This document shows, piece by piece, positions 8,429 to 17,231 of a stretch of 38,073 nucleotides of DNA (position 1 is the first letter of the stretch; every line of letters starts with the position of its first letter). The notes under the pieces are model-generated. The model was not told where the DNA came from, did no database searches, and saw only the letters and a program-made list of their open reading frames with translations. The position numbers and the translations under genes are program-made. The DNA comes from CAZBWS01 sp964495705 (GTDB lineage: Bacteria; Pseudomonadota; Gammaproteobacteria; HTCC5015). The stretch spans positions 1-38,073 of the forward strand of contig CAZBWS010000013.1 of assembly GCA_964495705.1 (NCBI GenBank), read 5' to 3'.

Positions 8429-9292
8429 ATGACCGACGTATTAAACGAGCTATTGGACCTGCTCAAGCTAGAAAAGATAGAAGAAAACATCTTCCGCGGA
8501 CAAAGTCAGGACTTAGGCTTTGGCAATTTATTCGGCGGCCAAGTGCTCGGGCAGTCCCTGTCCGCGGCCACCCAAACTGTTGACCCTGAACGCATTGTAC
8601 ACAGCTTACACGCCTACTTTCTTCGCCCTGGCGACCCACTGAAACCCATCGTTTATAAGGTAGAGCGCCTGCGCGATGGCGGCAGCTTTAATACGCGCCG
8701 CATTACTGCGATACAGCACGGCAATCCTATTCTCTCCATGGAGGCCTCCTTTCAAAAGCAAGAGAATGGCTTTGAACATGGCGTGGATATGCCCAAAGGC
8801 ATCCCTGGCCCAGAAGGCTTACAAAATGATGAAGAACGCGCCCAGCTAATTGCGGATAAAATCCCAGCACATATCCGCGACAAAATGCTTGCCGACAAAC
8901 CTATCGAAGTTCGCCCAGTAGCGCCGCTCAACCCCTTTTCTCCTGAAGTCAGCAAGCCGCAACAGCATATTTGGTTTCGCGCGGCAGGAGAATTACCTGA
9001 TGCTCCTGCTGTGCACAAATACATGCTGGCCTATGCATCGGACTTTCGCTTATGCACCACTAGTCTGCGCCCCCATGGGTACTCCTTTATGCACCCGAAA
9101 ATGCAGGTCGCCAGCTTAGATCATGCCATGTGGTTTTATCGCCCCTTCCGCTTTGACCAGTGGCTGCTATACACCATGGACAGCCCCATGGCAGTGAATG
9201 GCCGCGGCTTAAATCGCGGTCGCATATACACACAAGATGGACTACTGGTTGCCTCTACGGCCCAGGAAGCACTCATTCGAAAAAAGGATTAA
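8429..9292 (+). CDS. tesB: Acyl-CoA thioesterase II
   Basis: Double-hotdog thioesterase of 287 aa, the normal TesB length, which hydrolyses medium- and long-chain acyl-CoA to fatty acid and CoA in the cytosol. TesB features are visible: GNLFGGQVLGQSL at about 30-42, HSLHAYFLRPG in the first hotdog, YASDFRL with the catalytic-type Asp in the second, SLDHAMWFY, and the C-terminal STAQEALIR with the conserved Gln. The gene sits 59 bp after the previous stop, just past a palindromic terminator. The next gene starts 4 bp after its stop, so tesB and the acetate kinase fusion are probably cotranscribed. Confidence 0.93.
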   Translation: MTDVLNELLDLLKLEKIEENIFRGQSQDLGFGNLFGGQVLGQSLSAATQTVDPERIVHSLHAYFLRPGDPLKPIVYKVERLRDGGSFNTRRITAIQHGNPILSMEASFQKQENGFEHGVDMPKGIPGPEGLQNDEERAQLIADKIPAHIRDKMLADKPIEVRPVAPLNPFSPEVSKPQQHIWFRAAGELPDAPAVHKYMLAYASDFRLCTTSLRPHGYSFMHPKMQVASLDHAMWFYRPFRFDQWLLYTMDSPMAVNGRGLNRGRIYTQDGLLVASTAQEALIRKKD

Positions 9293-9295
9293 AAC

Positions 9296-11056
9296 ATGAA
9301 CATATTAGTTATCAACAGCGGCTCTTCGAGTATCAAATATCAATTGATCAACAGCAAAACTCAAGCCGCTTTAATCAAAGGCCAAGTGGAACGCGCCAAC
9401 AGCCCATCCGCATTCGATGAAGCCTTTACAACCATACTTAGCCAAGCACAAGAGTATCAAGTCGATGCCATCGGTCACCGTGTAGTGCATGGTGGTGACA
9501 GTTTTCACGATGCAACTTTAATCACGAACAAAGTTGTTCAGGAGATTGAAACTTGGGTGCCTATGGCCCCCTTACACAACCCCAACGCCCTCGGCGGCAT
9601 TGCTGCGGCACAAAAAGCCCTGCCTGATTTGCCACAAGTTGCCGTTTTTGATACTGCTTTCCACAATAGCTTGCCGCGCCGCGCTAGCACTTACGCCTTA
9701 GACACGGAACTCGCCGCTAAACATAAAATTCGTCGCTATGGCTTTCACGGCACCTCTCATCACTATGTTGCTCTCAAAGCAGCTGAGTATTTAGGCCGCC
9801 CCTTGAATGAGCTACGCATTGTATCCCTGCACCTAGGCAATGGCGCCAGTGCTTGCGCTATTGAGAACGGTCACTCCACAGAAACTAGCATGGGTATGAC
9901 ACCACTAGAGGGCTTGGTGATGGGAACACGCGTGGGTGATATCGATGCAGGCGTATTGATCAAACTCCTGCATGAAGAAGTCGACAACGTTGAAGAACTA
10001 GACGAGCTACTAAATAAACGCAGCGGCTTAAAAGGCCTGTCAGGCATCGGCAATGACTTGCGTGAAATAGAAGAACAAGCGGCACAAGGCAGTGACTCTG
10101 CTCGCCTTGCTATCGCTGTATTTGCCCATCGCGCAAAGAAATATATCGGTGCCTATGCTGCAGCTATGGGCGGATTAGATGCCGTCATTCTCACCGGAGG
10201 TATTGGCGAGAATAGCGCTAGTATGCGCCAACGTATATTGCAGCGCCTAGATTTCTTAGGCTTGAGTTTAGATGATGACCTCAACAATGATATAATACTA
10301 AATGCGGATAATCCCGTGGCAAGTCTTTCACGCCCCCACTCACGCGTAGCAGCACTGGCGATTAAGACTAACGAAGAACTCATGATTGCCCAGCAAACCG
10401 CTGAGCTAGTTGCCCAACAAAATAAAACAATGCACCCCGGTACGATTCCTATCGCTATCAGCGGCCGTCATATCCACTTAGACAAAGAAACATTCGCCAA
10501 GCTATTTGGTGAAGACGCAGAGCCTACGCCCTTCAAAGACTTATCACAGCCGGGTCAATATGCCTGTGAAGAGCGCGTCAACTTAATCGGCCCACGCAAT
10601 CGCATTGATCGTGTACGTCTGTTAGGCCCGCTGCGCCAAAAAAACCAAGTCGAAGTATCTCGTACAGACGAATTTAATCTTGGTGTAGACGCCCCTGTGC
10701 GCGACTCTGGTCGCGTACAAGACTCCGCCCCTATCACCGTTGAAGGCCCCAAAGGCACAGTGCATTTAAAAGAAGGGCTAATCTGCGCTCGCCGTCATAT
10801 TCATATGCACACTGACGATGCAGAACGCTTTGGTGTGAAGACTGGAGATGAAGTAGAAATTGCCATCACCGGTGGCGATCGCGACCTAATTTTCTGTGAT
10901 GTCATGGTTCGCGTTAGCCCCAAATACAAATTGGAAATGCACATCGATACAGATGAAGCGAATGCTGCAGAACTAAGCGGTGTAACTGAAGGGGATGTAA
11001 TTTATACCGGGGTGGACTTTGCTCAGGCACAGATACGGGCGAGGAAGACCGCTTAG
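9296..11056 (+). CDS. ackA-pduL: Fused acetate kinase and PduL-type phosphate acyltransferase
   Basis: Protein of 586 aa with two complete enzymes in one chain. Residues 1 to about 375 are acetate kinase, with NSGSSSIK at 7-14, R62 in HRVVHGG, D119 in FDTAFH, GFHGTSH at 149-155, R212 in GTRVGD and GGIGEN at 301-306. Residues from about 382 to 586 are a PduL phosphate propanoyl/acetyltransferase, with two RHIH zinc-ligand motifs at 391-394 and 500-503 and a further candidate in EMHID (H549). The fusion would interconvert acyl-CoA, acyl phosphate and acetate (or propionate) plus ATP without releasing acetyl phosphate far from the enzyme. AAGGA precedes the ATG. A perfect hairpin follows the stop. 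The gene carries one TGCGGATA motif at 10303. Confidence 0.92.
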   Translation: MNILVINSGSSSIKYQLINSKTQAALIKGQVERANSPSAFDEAFTTILSQAQEYQVDAIGHRVVHGGDSFHDATLITNKVVQEIETWVPMAPLHNPNALGGIAAAQKALPDLPQVAVFDTAFHNSLPRRASTYALDTELAAKHKIRRYGFHGTSHHYVALKAAEYLGRPLNELRIVSLHLGNGASACAIENGHSTETSMGMTPLEGLVMGTRVGDIDAGVLIKLLHEEVDNVEELDELLNKRSGLKGLSGIGNDLREIEEQAAQGSDSARLAIAVFAHRAKKYIGAYAAAMGGLDAVILTGGIGENSASMRQRILQRLDFLGLSLDDDLNNDIILNADNPVASLSRPHSRVAALAIKTNEELMIAQQTAELVAQQNKTMHPGTIPIAISGRHIHLDKETFAKLFGEDAEPTPFKDLSQPGQYACEERVNLIGPRNRIDRVRLLGPLRQKNQVEVSRTDEFNLGVDAPVRDSGRVQDSAPITVEGPKGTVHLKEGLICARRHIHMHTDDAERFGVKTGDEVEIAITGGDRDLIFCDVMVRVSPKYKLEMHIDTDEANAAELSGVTEGDVIYTGVDFAQAQIRARKTA

Positions 11057-11060
11057 CTAC

Positions 11061-11097
11061 TTAATGCGGATAGGCTATGAAAACCTATCCGCATTAA
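11061..11097 (+). repeat. Inverted pair of the dispersed motif, probable bidirectional terminator
   Basis: Perfect 14-bp inverted repeat: TTAATGCGGATAGG at 11061-11074, a 9-base loop, and CCTATCCGCATTAA at 11084-11097. It begins 4 bp after the stop of the acetate kinase fusion. It is the second clear head-to-head pair of the octamer and marks the boundary before the A+T-rich operon. Confidence 0.75.
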
Positions 11098-11337
11098 ACA
11101 CACGTAACAAACACACACTACAACTCTAAAACCCCTTCTCAATTCCAGAATTCATTGCGCCAAACCTTGTTATAAAAACAAATATCATAATATTTAATGC
11201 CATTTACGAACAATTTGGCGCATTTTATCACTTAAAAACATCCAAATATCGAAAATTAAGCCACTTTCAACCTTGTAGCATTAGTTAACATACGTACACT
11301 AACTCCATAAATCACACGGTTTAACTAGAGGTGGGAA

Positions 11338-12129
11338 ATGTTCGCTAAATCAAAAATATATGCTCGATTTGTAAAAATAAAAAAAATATCCGCGCAAGAT
11401 CGACAGCAGATGTTCTCTGTATTTGAGAAATACTACTCGGGAACAGACTTCGAAACTTTCGAAACAGACATGCAGAAAAAAACCGGTGTCATACTTGTTC
11501 GCCGCCGGGAAGACAAGGCCATTGTGGGCTTTACCACCGTTACTGAATATTACTTTATTATGCCCAACGGAAAGCCTGCCTGTGGCGTGTTTAGCGGAGA
11601 TACAATTATCCAAAAGGAGTATTGGGGATCGCGAGTTTTACAGTCTCGTTTTTTCATATATGTACTGACGAAAAAAGTATTCTCTGGCCGTATCCCTCTA
11701 TATTGGCTCCTCATTTCTAAAGGCTTTAAAACATACCTGCTACTCGCCAATAACTTCACCGACTACCACCCTCACCCCAAGGGGAGAAATGCAAACCTCA
11801 GCTCTATAGTTGAGAATTATTGCGATAGATTGTTCCCAGGTGTCTATAACAAAGAAACGCAGCTGCTAGACTTTGGTAATGAGTATCAAATGCTCAAAGG
11901 AGGTGTCGCAGAAATTTCAGACGAACTAAAAGCAGAAAAGCCTAAGGTCGCTTTTTTTGAAGAGAAAAACCCAACCTGGCAAAGGGGGACAGAGCTGCCT
12001 TGTGTAGGCGTTCTCTCATACAAAATGCTATTTAGTTATGTGTTTATTTTATCTAGGAAAATATGGACAAGCTTAGAAATCAATAGAGTCAGTAAAAAAA
12101 TATTCTTTGTTAAGGCTGTAAAGAATTAA
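11338..12129 (+). CDS. Unknown cytosolic protein, first gene of the GH3 operon
   Basis: Protein of 263 aa that I do not recognise with confidence. It has no signal peptide. One hydrophobic stretch occurs near residues 222-240. The first half, with VGFTTVTEYYF, a central SGDTIIQKEYWGSR segment and an aromatic-rich YWLLISKGFKTYLLLANNF segment, has the strand-helix rhythm of GNAT-like acyltransferases, but no acetyl-CoA P-loop is clear. AGGTGGG precedes the ATG. The next gene begins on the base after its stop, so the two are tightly coupled. Codon use (AAA, ATA, TTA, AGA) is more A+T-rich than in tesB or ackA. It may be an N-acyltransferase that builds a substrate for the GH3 enzyme, but this is inference. 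Confidence 0.6.
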   Translation: MFAKSKIYARFVKIKKISAQDRQQMFSVFEKYYSGTDFETFETDMQKKTGVILVRRREDKAIVGFTTVTEYYFIMPNGKPACGVFSGDTIIQKEYWGSRVLQSRFFIYVLTKKVFSGRIPLYWLLISKGFKTYLLLANNFTDYHPHPKGRNANLSSIVENYCDRLFPGVYNKETQLLDFGNEYQMLKGGVAEISDELKAEKPKVAFFEEKNPTWQRGTELPCVGVLSYKMLFSYVFILSRKIWTSLEINRVSKKIFFVKAVKN

Positions 12130-13794
12130 ATGTCAGCGCTCACTAAAATATTCTTTCATGGCCTGCACACAGTAATGCAGCTGGCCATGTGGAAAGACAA
12201 TAGAAAATTCCTTGCGAATGTAAACAATATCGAAGCGGTACAAAAAGAGGTTTTCAAAAAAATAATCTCTCGAGTAGATTTGAAATCAACTAATTATTCA
12301 ACGTTACCTACGTGGGATGAATTCCAATCAGATTTCGATTGTACTAACTACTCCGACTGGGAGAGGGGAGTAAAACTGCAAAAAGACGGCCAAGGAAAGC
12401 TCATTGATTCCCCATTAGTTCGATACCAGCCAACCAGTGGGTCAACTTCCCACGTTAAGATCATTCCCTATACGCAACTTTTTCTAGATGAATTAGACAG
12501 CGCTATCAGCCCTTGGCTGAGTTCAATGTATAAAAAATACCCTGGGGTGAAAAATGGTGTTCACTACTGGTCATTATCTTGGATACCTGAAAGCAAACGC
12601 GAAGGAGAGTATGAAGACACCAATGATGACACCCAATTACTAAGCCCTCTTAAACGCTTAATCGCGAATTATAGCCAGCCTGTACCCAATGGAGTCACTG
12701 GTGCAAAAACAATGCAAGACTCGATGTTTGCCACTATTACATTTCTCGCTGGGAATAATAATTTATCCATGATTTCAGTATGGAGCCCCACCTTCGCTAT
12801 TAGCTTACTGGACTTGTTATCCGATTCAAAAAGCCAAATAGCACAAGTATTGACCACAGGGGAATGGCTGTGTGCAAGACAATCTGCTTCCTTAAAGGGC
12901 ATCAAGGCACCGTTGAATAAGCGTGCGGCAATGGCTATCAATGCATGGAATGGAGACCAATCTGCAGAGTTTTATAAGACACTATGGCCTTGCCTAGCAT
13001 TAGTGTCCTCCTGGGACACGGCTATGTCCGAGCATTGGGCAAAGGAGCTGCATCAGCGTTTGAGTTTTGCAGCCTTTGAAGGAAAAGGCTTATGGGCTAC
13101 CGAGGGTGTCGTCACCATACCCGTGGAAGGAGAATATGTACTGGCATATCAAAGCCACTATTATGAATTTAGAGACGCAGATGACGATAAAATATATACC
13201 GCTTGGCAATTACGCAAAGGACAACGAGTCATTCCTATTATCACTTCTGGAAATGGATTCTTACGCTATGAGATGAATGATTTATTAGAGGTAAGGTCCT
13301 TTGTTGGATCTGTACCAGCGTTAATATTTAAAGGCCGAATCAGTGGCATTGATATGGTGGGTGAAAAGATGTCACCCGAAACTGCTGGAAACGCATTAAG
13401 TACTCTCGCTACCAATAGCACATTAACACCGGTTAGCATCATAGCTTACCAAGCTGGCCATAAGCCGCAATATATTGCGTTACTGGAGGATGCTGAATGT
13501 AATGAAGATGCTTTTGACAAAGACTTGTCCAGTGAACTTCAGAGTATCTTATCTAAAAACTTTCACTATGAACTTGCCTGTGACCTTGGACAGCTACAGC
13601 CTGCCATTTGTATACGTTCACACAATGCTAAAAACGTATATCTTTCGATATGTAAAGAACAGGGAATGCTTGAGGGCGATATAAAAATAGAAGCAATAAA
13701 ACACTGTAAAAGCAGCGACGTATTAAAAGCCTTACTGAAACAAATAGATTCAATAAAAGTCTGCCAACTTTATCAAGAAACAAAATGCGCATAA
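12130..13794 (+). CDS. GH3-family acyl-acid amide synthetase (adenylating enzyme)
   Basis: Protein of 554 aa of the GH3 family, part of the acyl-adenylate superfamily, which couples a carboxylic acid to an amino acid or other amine with ATP cleavage to AMP. The three nucleotide motifs are recognisable: TSGSTSHVK at 102-110, LWATEG at 321-326 in place of the YGxSE type, and YEMND at 380-384 in place of YRxGD. GRISGIDMVGEK at 402-413 closes the N-domain. A C-terminal domain of about 140 residues follows. It begins immediately after the upstream gene and sits 16 bp before an RND exporter gene, so its product is probably exported. The acid and amine substrates cannot be read from the sequence. 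Confidence 0.82.
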   Translation: MSALTKIFFHGLHTVMQLAMWKDNRKFLANVNNIEAVQKEVFKKIISRVDLKSTNYSTLPTWDEFQSDFDCTNYSDWERGVKLQKDGQGKLIDSPLVRYQPTSGSTSHVKIIPYTQLFLDELDSAISPWLSSMYKKYPGVKNGVHYWSLSWIPESKREGEYEDTNDDTQLLSPLKRLIANYSQPVPNGVTGAKTMQDSMFATITFLAGNNNLSMISVWSPTFAISLLDLLSDSKSQIAQVLTTGEWLCARQSASLKGIKAPLNKRAAMAINAWNGDQSAEFYKTLWPCLALVSSWDTAMSEHWAKELHQRLSFAAFEGKGLWATEGVVTIPVEGEYVLAYQSHYYEFRDADDDKIYTAWQLRKGQRVIPIITSGNGFLRYEMNDLLEVRSFVGSVPALIFKGRISGIDMVGEKMSPETAGNALSTLATNSTLTPVSIIAYQAGHKPQYIALLEDAECNEDAFDKDLSSELQSILSKNFHYELACDLGQLQPAICIRSHNAKNVYLSICKEQGMLEGDIKIEAIKHCKSSDVLKALLKQIDSIKVCQLYQETKCA

Positions 13795-13810
13795 TATCTA
13801 GGTAAGGACT

Positions 13811-16147
13811 ATGTTTGAATACTATATAACGAGATTAGAAAAATATAAGCGAAGTGTATTTTTTATTGTTGTTTCTCTCTATAGCGCGCTGAGCCTGTTT
13901 TGCTACGATATCAACTTAGCATCTAGTTTTAGAGAATTTTTCGACGATAAAAATAATAAAGTAGAAATATTTGATGCCATGGAAACGGCATTCAATAAAC
14001 AAGACAGTATTGTTATTCATGTGCGTAACAAGGAAGGCTCCATATTTAACCCTAGGACGTTGGCATTAATTTATGACCTTACTGAAGAGAGCTGGAGTAT
14101 CCCGCACTCTATCCGAGTAGACTCACTTTCAAACTATCAAAACACCCTAGTATCCGGAGATGACTTATCCGTTAATTTTTTAATTGAAGATAAGCTGTTG
14201 TTGGAAGATCCAGAAAAAATACTAGAAATAAAAAAAACCAGTGAAGAGACAGACTCAATACAAAATGTATTAGTCGCAAAAGATCATAGCTCGTCCATTA
14301 TCTCTATTACTGTAAATCGTGAAGACAATAATAAATTAATTAATGCTGAAATCTATTCATCCGTACAAGTAATCCTGAGTAAATACATAGATAAAAATAA
14401 AGACCATGAAATAGCGTTAAGCGGATCCGTGTCATCAAGTGCTGCGATCACAAAGGCCATGAAATCGGATTTGAGTATTATTTCAGCTGCCACTTTATTG
14501 GTTATCAGTATACTTCTAGCCATATTACTTAAGACCTTTAGCGGTGTTTTGATAGTAATAACTATCTCACTATTATCTATTACGGCTACGTTTGGTTTAT
14601 TTAGTCTTTTAGGGGTAACAATCACGCCTACCCATGCTTTCGCACCGACAGCAATTTGCACCATCGCTGTCGCTGACTTAGTTCACCTATTAAGCACCTA
14701 TTATCATCAAATACATCTGGGTTCTAATAAAAACACGGCTATTCGTTATTCATTAGAACAAAACTGGAAGCCTATACTGATAACGACAATTAGCACCATC
14801 GTGGGTGCATTGTGCTTAAACAGCAGTGACTCTCCGCCTTATCAAACTTTAGGGAACATGATTGCCTTCGGTGTTTTCTCTGCTTATATTCTGAGTATTC
14901 TTCTAGTACCTATAATACTTTCATGGTTGTCGCTCCCTGCTCGTTACCGTACCCGCGATACGGCCTTTCAAAGCGTTAGCGTAAAACTAAGCAAGCAAAT
15001 AATAGTGCACCGAAAAGCAATCACTTTAACACTGCTAATTTGTTGCATTTTCAATGGCTTTTTAATTTCAAAAAATAAAGTTACCGAACGATGGTATGAG
15101 TACTTTGGAGCAGACACATCATTCAGCACTGCAATAAATGAACTTAATAATGTTTATAGTGGAATACACAAAATAGTATATACCGTCAGAAGTAAGGAAG
15201 GAGAATTCGGTATAAACGCACCAGCTTACCTAGCTGAACTTGACCTCTTTGCAGACTGGTTAAGAAGCCAAGAAAAAGTAGGCTTTGTAGACACACACAC
15301 AACGACTCTAAAGAAAATAAACCAGGATTTGCATGGCGGTGACTCGAACTACTCGACGATACCTTCTGATAAGCAATCAGTCGCTCAATACTTGTTACTC
15401 TATGAAATGTCATTACCTGTTGGCTTAGGTTTGGACAACATTCAAAATTCAGACCAATCGGCCAGTAAATTGACCGTTATTCTCCATAAAATGGACTCGC
15501 AAGAAATAATTGATTTCGACAATAAGGCGGTAAGTTGGCTGAATAATAATTCTGATTTTTTATCCGTAGATGAAGGTACTGGAATGGACATCATCTTTTC
15601 ACACCTCTCTAGCAATAACATTAAAGATATTATTGGAGGGTCAATTTTGGGTTTGATTTTAATCGCCTTAATACTTTGCTACGCATTAAAATCATTTAAG
15701 CTTGGCCTTGTCAGCCTCATTCCCAACCTTCTTCCGTTGTTAATAGCTTATGGTTTATGGGGGCTTGTTGATGGGAAAATAAGTATTGCCGCATCAGTCG
15801 TCATGTCTATCAGTCTCGGCATCATTGTTGATGATACGGTACATTTTTTAAGCAAGTATCAGTACGCTAGAAGCTCTTTGCACTATGCGCCAGATAAAGC
15901 TATTGAGTATGTTTTTCAAACGGTAGGACCCGCCCTGTTGATAACGACCATCGTTTTAGTCAGTGGCTTTATGCTTATGCTTATGGCTAGCTTTACTCCA
16001 AGCCAATCAATGGGGGTATTGCTCTCTTTAGTATTATCAACGGCATTAATAATCGACTTTTTATTGCTTCCTGCACTGATGTTGTTTTTAGAGCCCGCCC
16101 ATCGAAATCATTATCAAGATTTAGCTTTGGAAACCAGCAATGAATAA
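13811..16147 (+). CDS. RND-superfamily (MMPL/COG1033-like) exporter
   Basis: Protein of 778 aa with the duplicated RND layout. One N-terminal helix (about 14-34) precedes a periplasmic domain (about 36-215) with VDSLSNYQ. A five- to six-helix bundle (about 220-375) contains AVADLVHLLSTYYH, and a second helix (about 402-420) and periplasmic domain follow. A final helix bundle (about 625-770) contains GIIVDDTVHFLSKY. The acidic residues in the two ADLVH/DDTVH motifs match the proton-relay region of MMPL-type transporters. Such proteins often move lipids or hydrophobic metabolites, which makes this the likely exporter of the operon product. It overlaps the next gene by 8 bp. No membrane-fusion or outer-membrane partner is encoded nearby. 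Confidence 0.85.
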   Translation: MFEYYITRLEKYKRSVFFIVVSLYSALSLFCYDINLASSFREFFDDKNNKVEIFDAMETAFNKQDSIVIHVRNKEGSIFNPRTLALIYDLTEESWSIPHSIRVDSLSNYQNTLVSGDDLSVNFLIEDKLLLEDPEKILEIKKTSEETDSIQNVLVAKDHSSSIISITVNREDNNKLINAEIYSSVQVILSKYIDKNKDHEIALSGSVSSSAAITKAMKSDLSIISAATLLVISILLAILLKTFSGVLIVITISLLSITATFGLFSLLGVTITPTHAFAPTAICTIAVADLVHLLSTYYHQIHLGSNKNTAIRYSLEQNWKPILITTISTIVGALCLNSSDSPPYQTLGNMIAFGVFSAYILSILLVPIILSWLSLPARYRTRDTAFQSVSVKLSKQIIVHRKAITLTLLICCIFNGFLISKNKVTERWYEYFGADTSFSTAINELNNVYSGIHKIVYTVRSKEGEFGINAPAYLAELDLFADWLRSQEKVGFVDTHTTTLKKINQDLHGGDSNYSTIPSDKQSVAQYLLLYEMSLPVGLGLDNIQNSDQSASKLTVILHKMDSQEIIDFDNKAVSWLNNNSDFLSVDEGTGMDIIFSHLSSNNIKDIIGGSILGLILIALILCYALKSFKLGLVSLIPNLLPLLIAYGLWGLVDGKISIAASVVMSISLGIIVDDTVHFLSKYQYARSSLHYAPDKAIEYVFQTVGPALLITTIVLVSGFMLMLMASFTPSQSMGVLLSLVLSTALIIDFLLLPALMLFLEPAHRNHYQDLALETSNE

Positions 16148-17231
16148 AACTTGGGAAATTAGAGAAGCAACACTAGCAGATGATAAAGGTATCAGAGAGT
16201 TGCTTAAAGATGTCTCGCAAGACGGCCTTGTTTCATTAGGTTTTGAAAGGGAGCCTAGCTACTTTAGTGCTATTTCTGTGAGTTACAACAAGCCCGAAGT
16301 ATATGTCTACGAGGATCTAGAGAACTCAAATATTATAGGTATGTTTAGTGCTGGTCTCAGAAATTTGTTTATCAACGGAAAGCCTGAACTTGTCCGCTAT
16401 ACAGGTGACTTGAGAATACACCCAGACCACCAAGGTACTAGAGTGATGTTTAGAATGATAAAAAAGCTAAAGGGTATACTCGGCAATGAAGGGTGGGCAC
16501 ACACGGTCATTCTTAGCGATAATCAAAAGTCATTAGACACTGTCAGCAAAGCTCGGGCGGGAATGCCGCAATATTTTCATCATGCGACATTTCATACCTA
16601 CACTATTCCCAAACAAAGAAGACTGGTAAGGCCTGTACTCGAAAATGATATTAAAATAAGACCAGCTCTCGAAGATGATATTATTGCCATACAAAAGTTT
16701 TTTGATCAGAATGCACCAAAGAAACAGTTTTTCCCATGCTATGATTTTTCGAAGCTAGATGACAAAAAATTTTATAAAAACCTAAAAATATCAAACTACC
16801 AGGTAGCTTTTTCAGGCAATAAAATGGTCGGTCTACTGGGCTTATGGAATCAAGAGAAGTTTAAGCAAACCCGGGTTATTGGCTATAAACACCCCATAAT
16901 TCGCCTTATTAATAACTTTATTCTGGGGGGAGTAAAGTTGCCAAAAAAAGGAGCAATCCTATCCTACGAATATGCTCATACAATACTGGTAGAGGACAAT
17001 AAGCCTGATATTTTATCCGCTTTATTAAAATCAGCGAGTCATAATCCGTTATATTCAAAAAGTCCAATAATCATTGGCCTTGATAGTAAAGACCCACTCA
17101 ATACTGCACTCAACCCTCTACGCAAACACCTTTTGAAAAGTGAGCATTTCCTAACCACATATGCGGACACCCCCCCATCACTATTAAGCACTGAATACCC
17201 CTATACCTACCCAGAGGTGTCAAGACTATAA
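16140..17231 (+). CDS. Two-domain GNAT-type acyltransferase
   Basis: Protein of 363 aa. Residues about 6-155 have a GNAT fold pattern, with an IREATLADDKGIRELL opening and LRIHPDHQGTRVMFRMI at 91-107, where the acetyl-CoA motif is degenerate compared with the usual QxxGxG. A second GNAT-like opening, IRPALEDDIIAIQKFF, occurs at 173-188, so the chain probably contains two tandem GNAT domains and only the first has a recognisable cofactor motif. It overlaps the exporter by 8 bp and shares one base (TAATG) with the next gene, which indicates translational coupling. Within the operon it may acylate an amine substrate or intermediate. The acyl donor and acceptor are unknown. Confidence 0.7.
   Translation: MNKTWEIREATLADDKGIRELLKDVSQDGLVSLGFEREPSYFSAISVSYNKPEVYVYEDLENSNIIGMFSAGLRNLFINGKPELVRYTGDLRIHPDHQGTRVMFRMIKKLKGILGNEGWAHTVILSDNQKSLDTVSKARAGMPQYFHHATFHTYTIPKQRRLVRPVLENDIKIRPALEDDIIAIQKFFDQNAPKKQFFPCYDFSKLDDKKFYKNLKISNYQVAFSGNKMVGLLGLWNQEKFKQTRVIGYKHPIIRLINNFILGGVKLPKKGAILSYEYAHTILVEDNKPDILSALLKSASHNPLYSKSPIIIGLDSKDPLNTALNPLRKHLLKSEHFLTTYADTPPSLLSTEYPYTYPEVSRL

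Noticed and set aside
11281..11302. Imperfect inverted sequence AGTTA...TAACT before the GH3 operon
   Set aside because: Arms of only 5 bp in A+T-rich DNA; chance is likely, and no clear -10/-35 pair is present.
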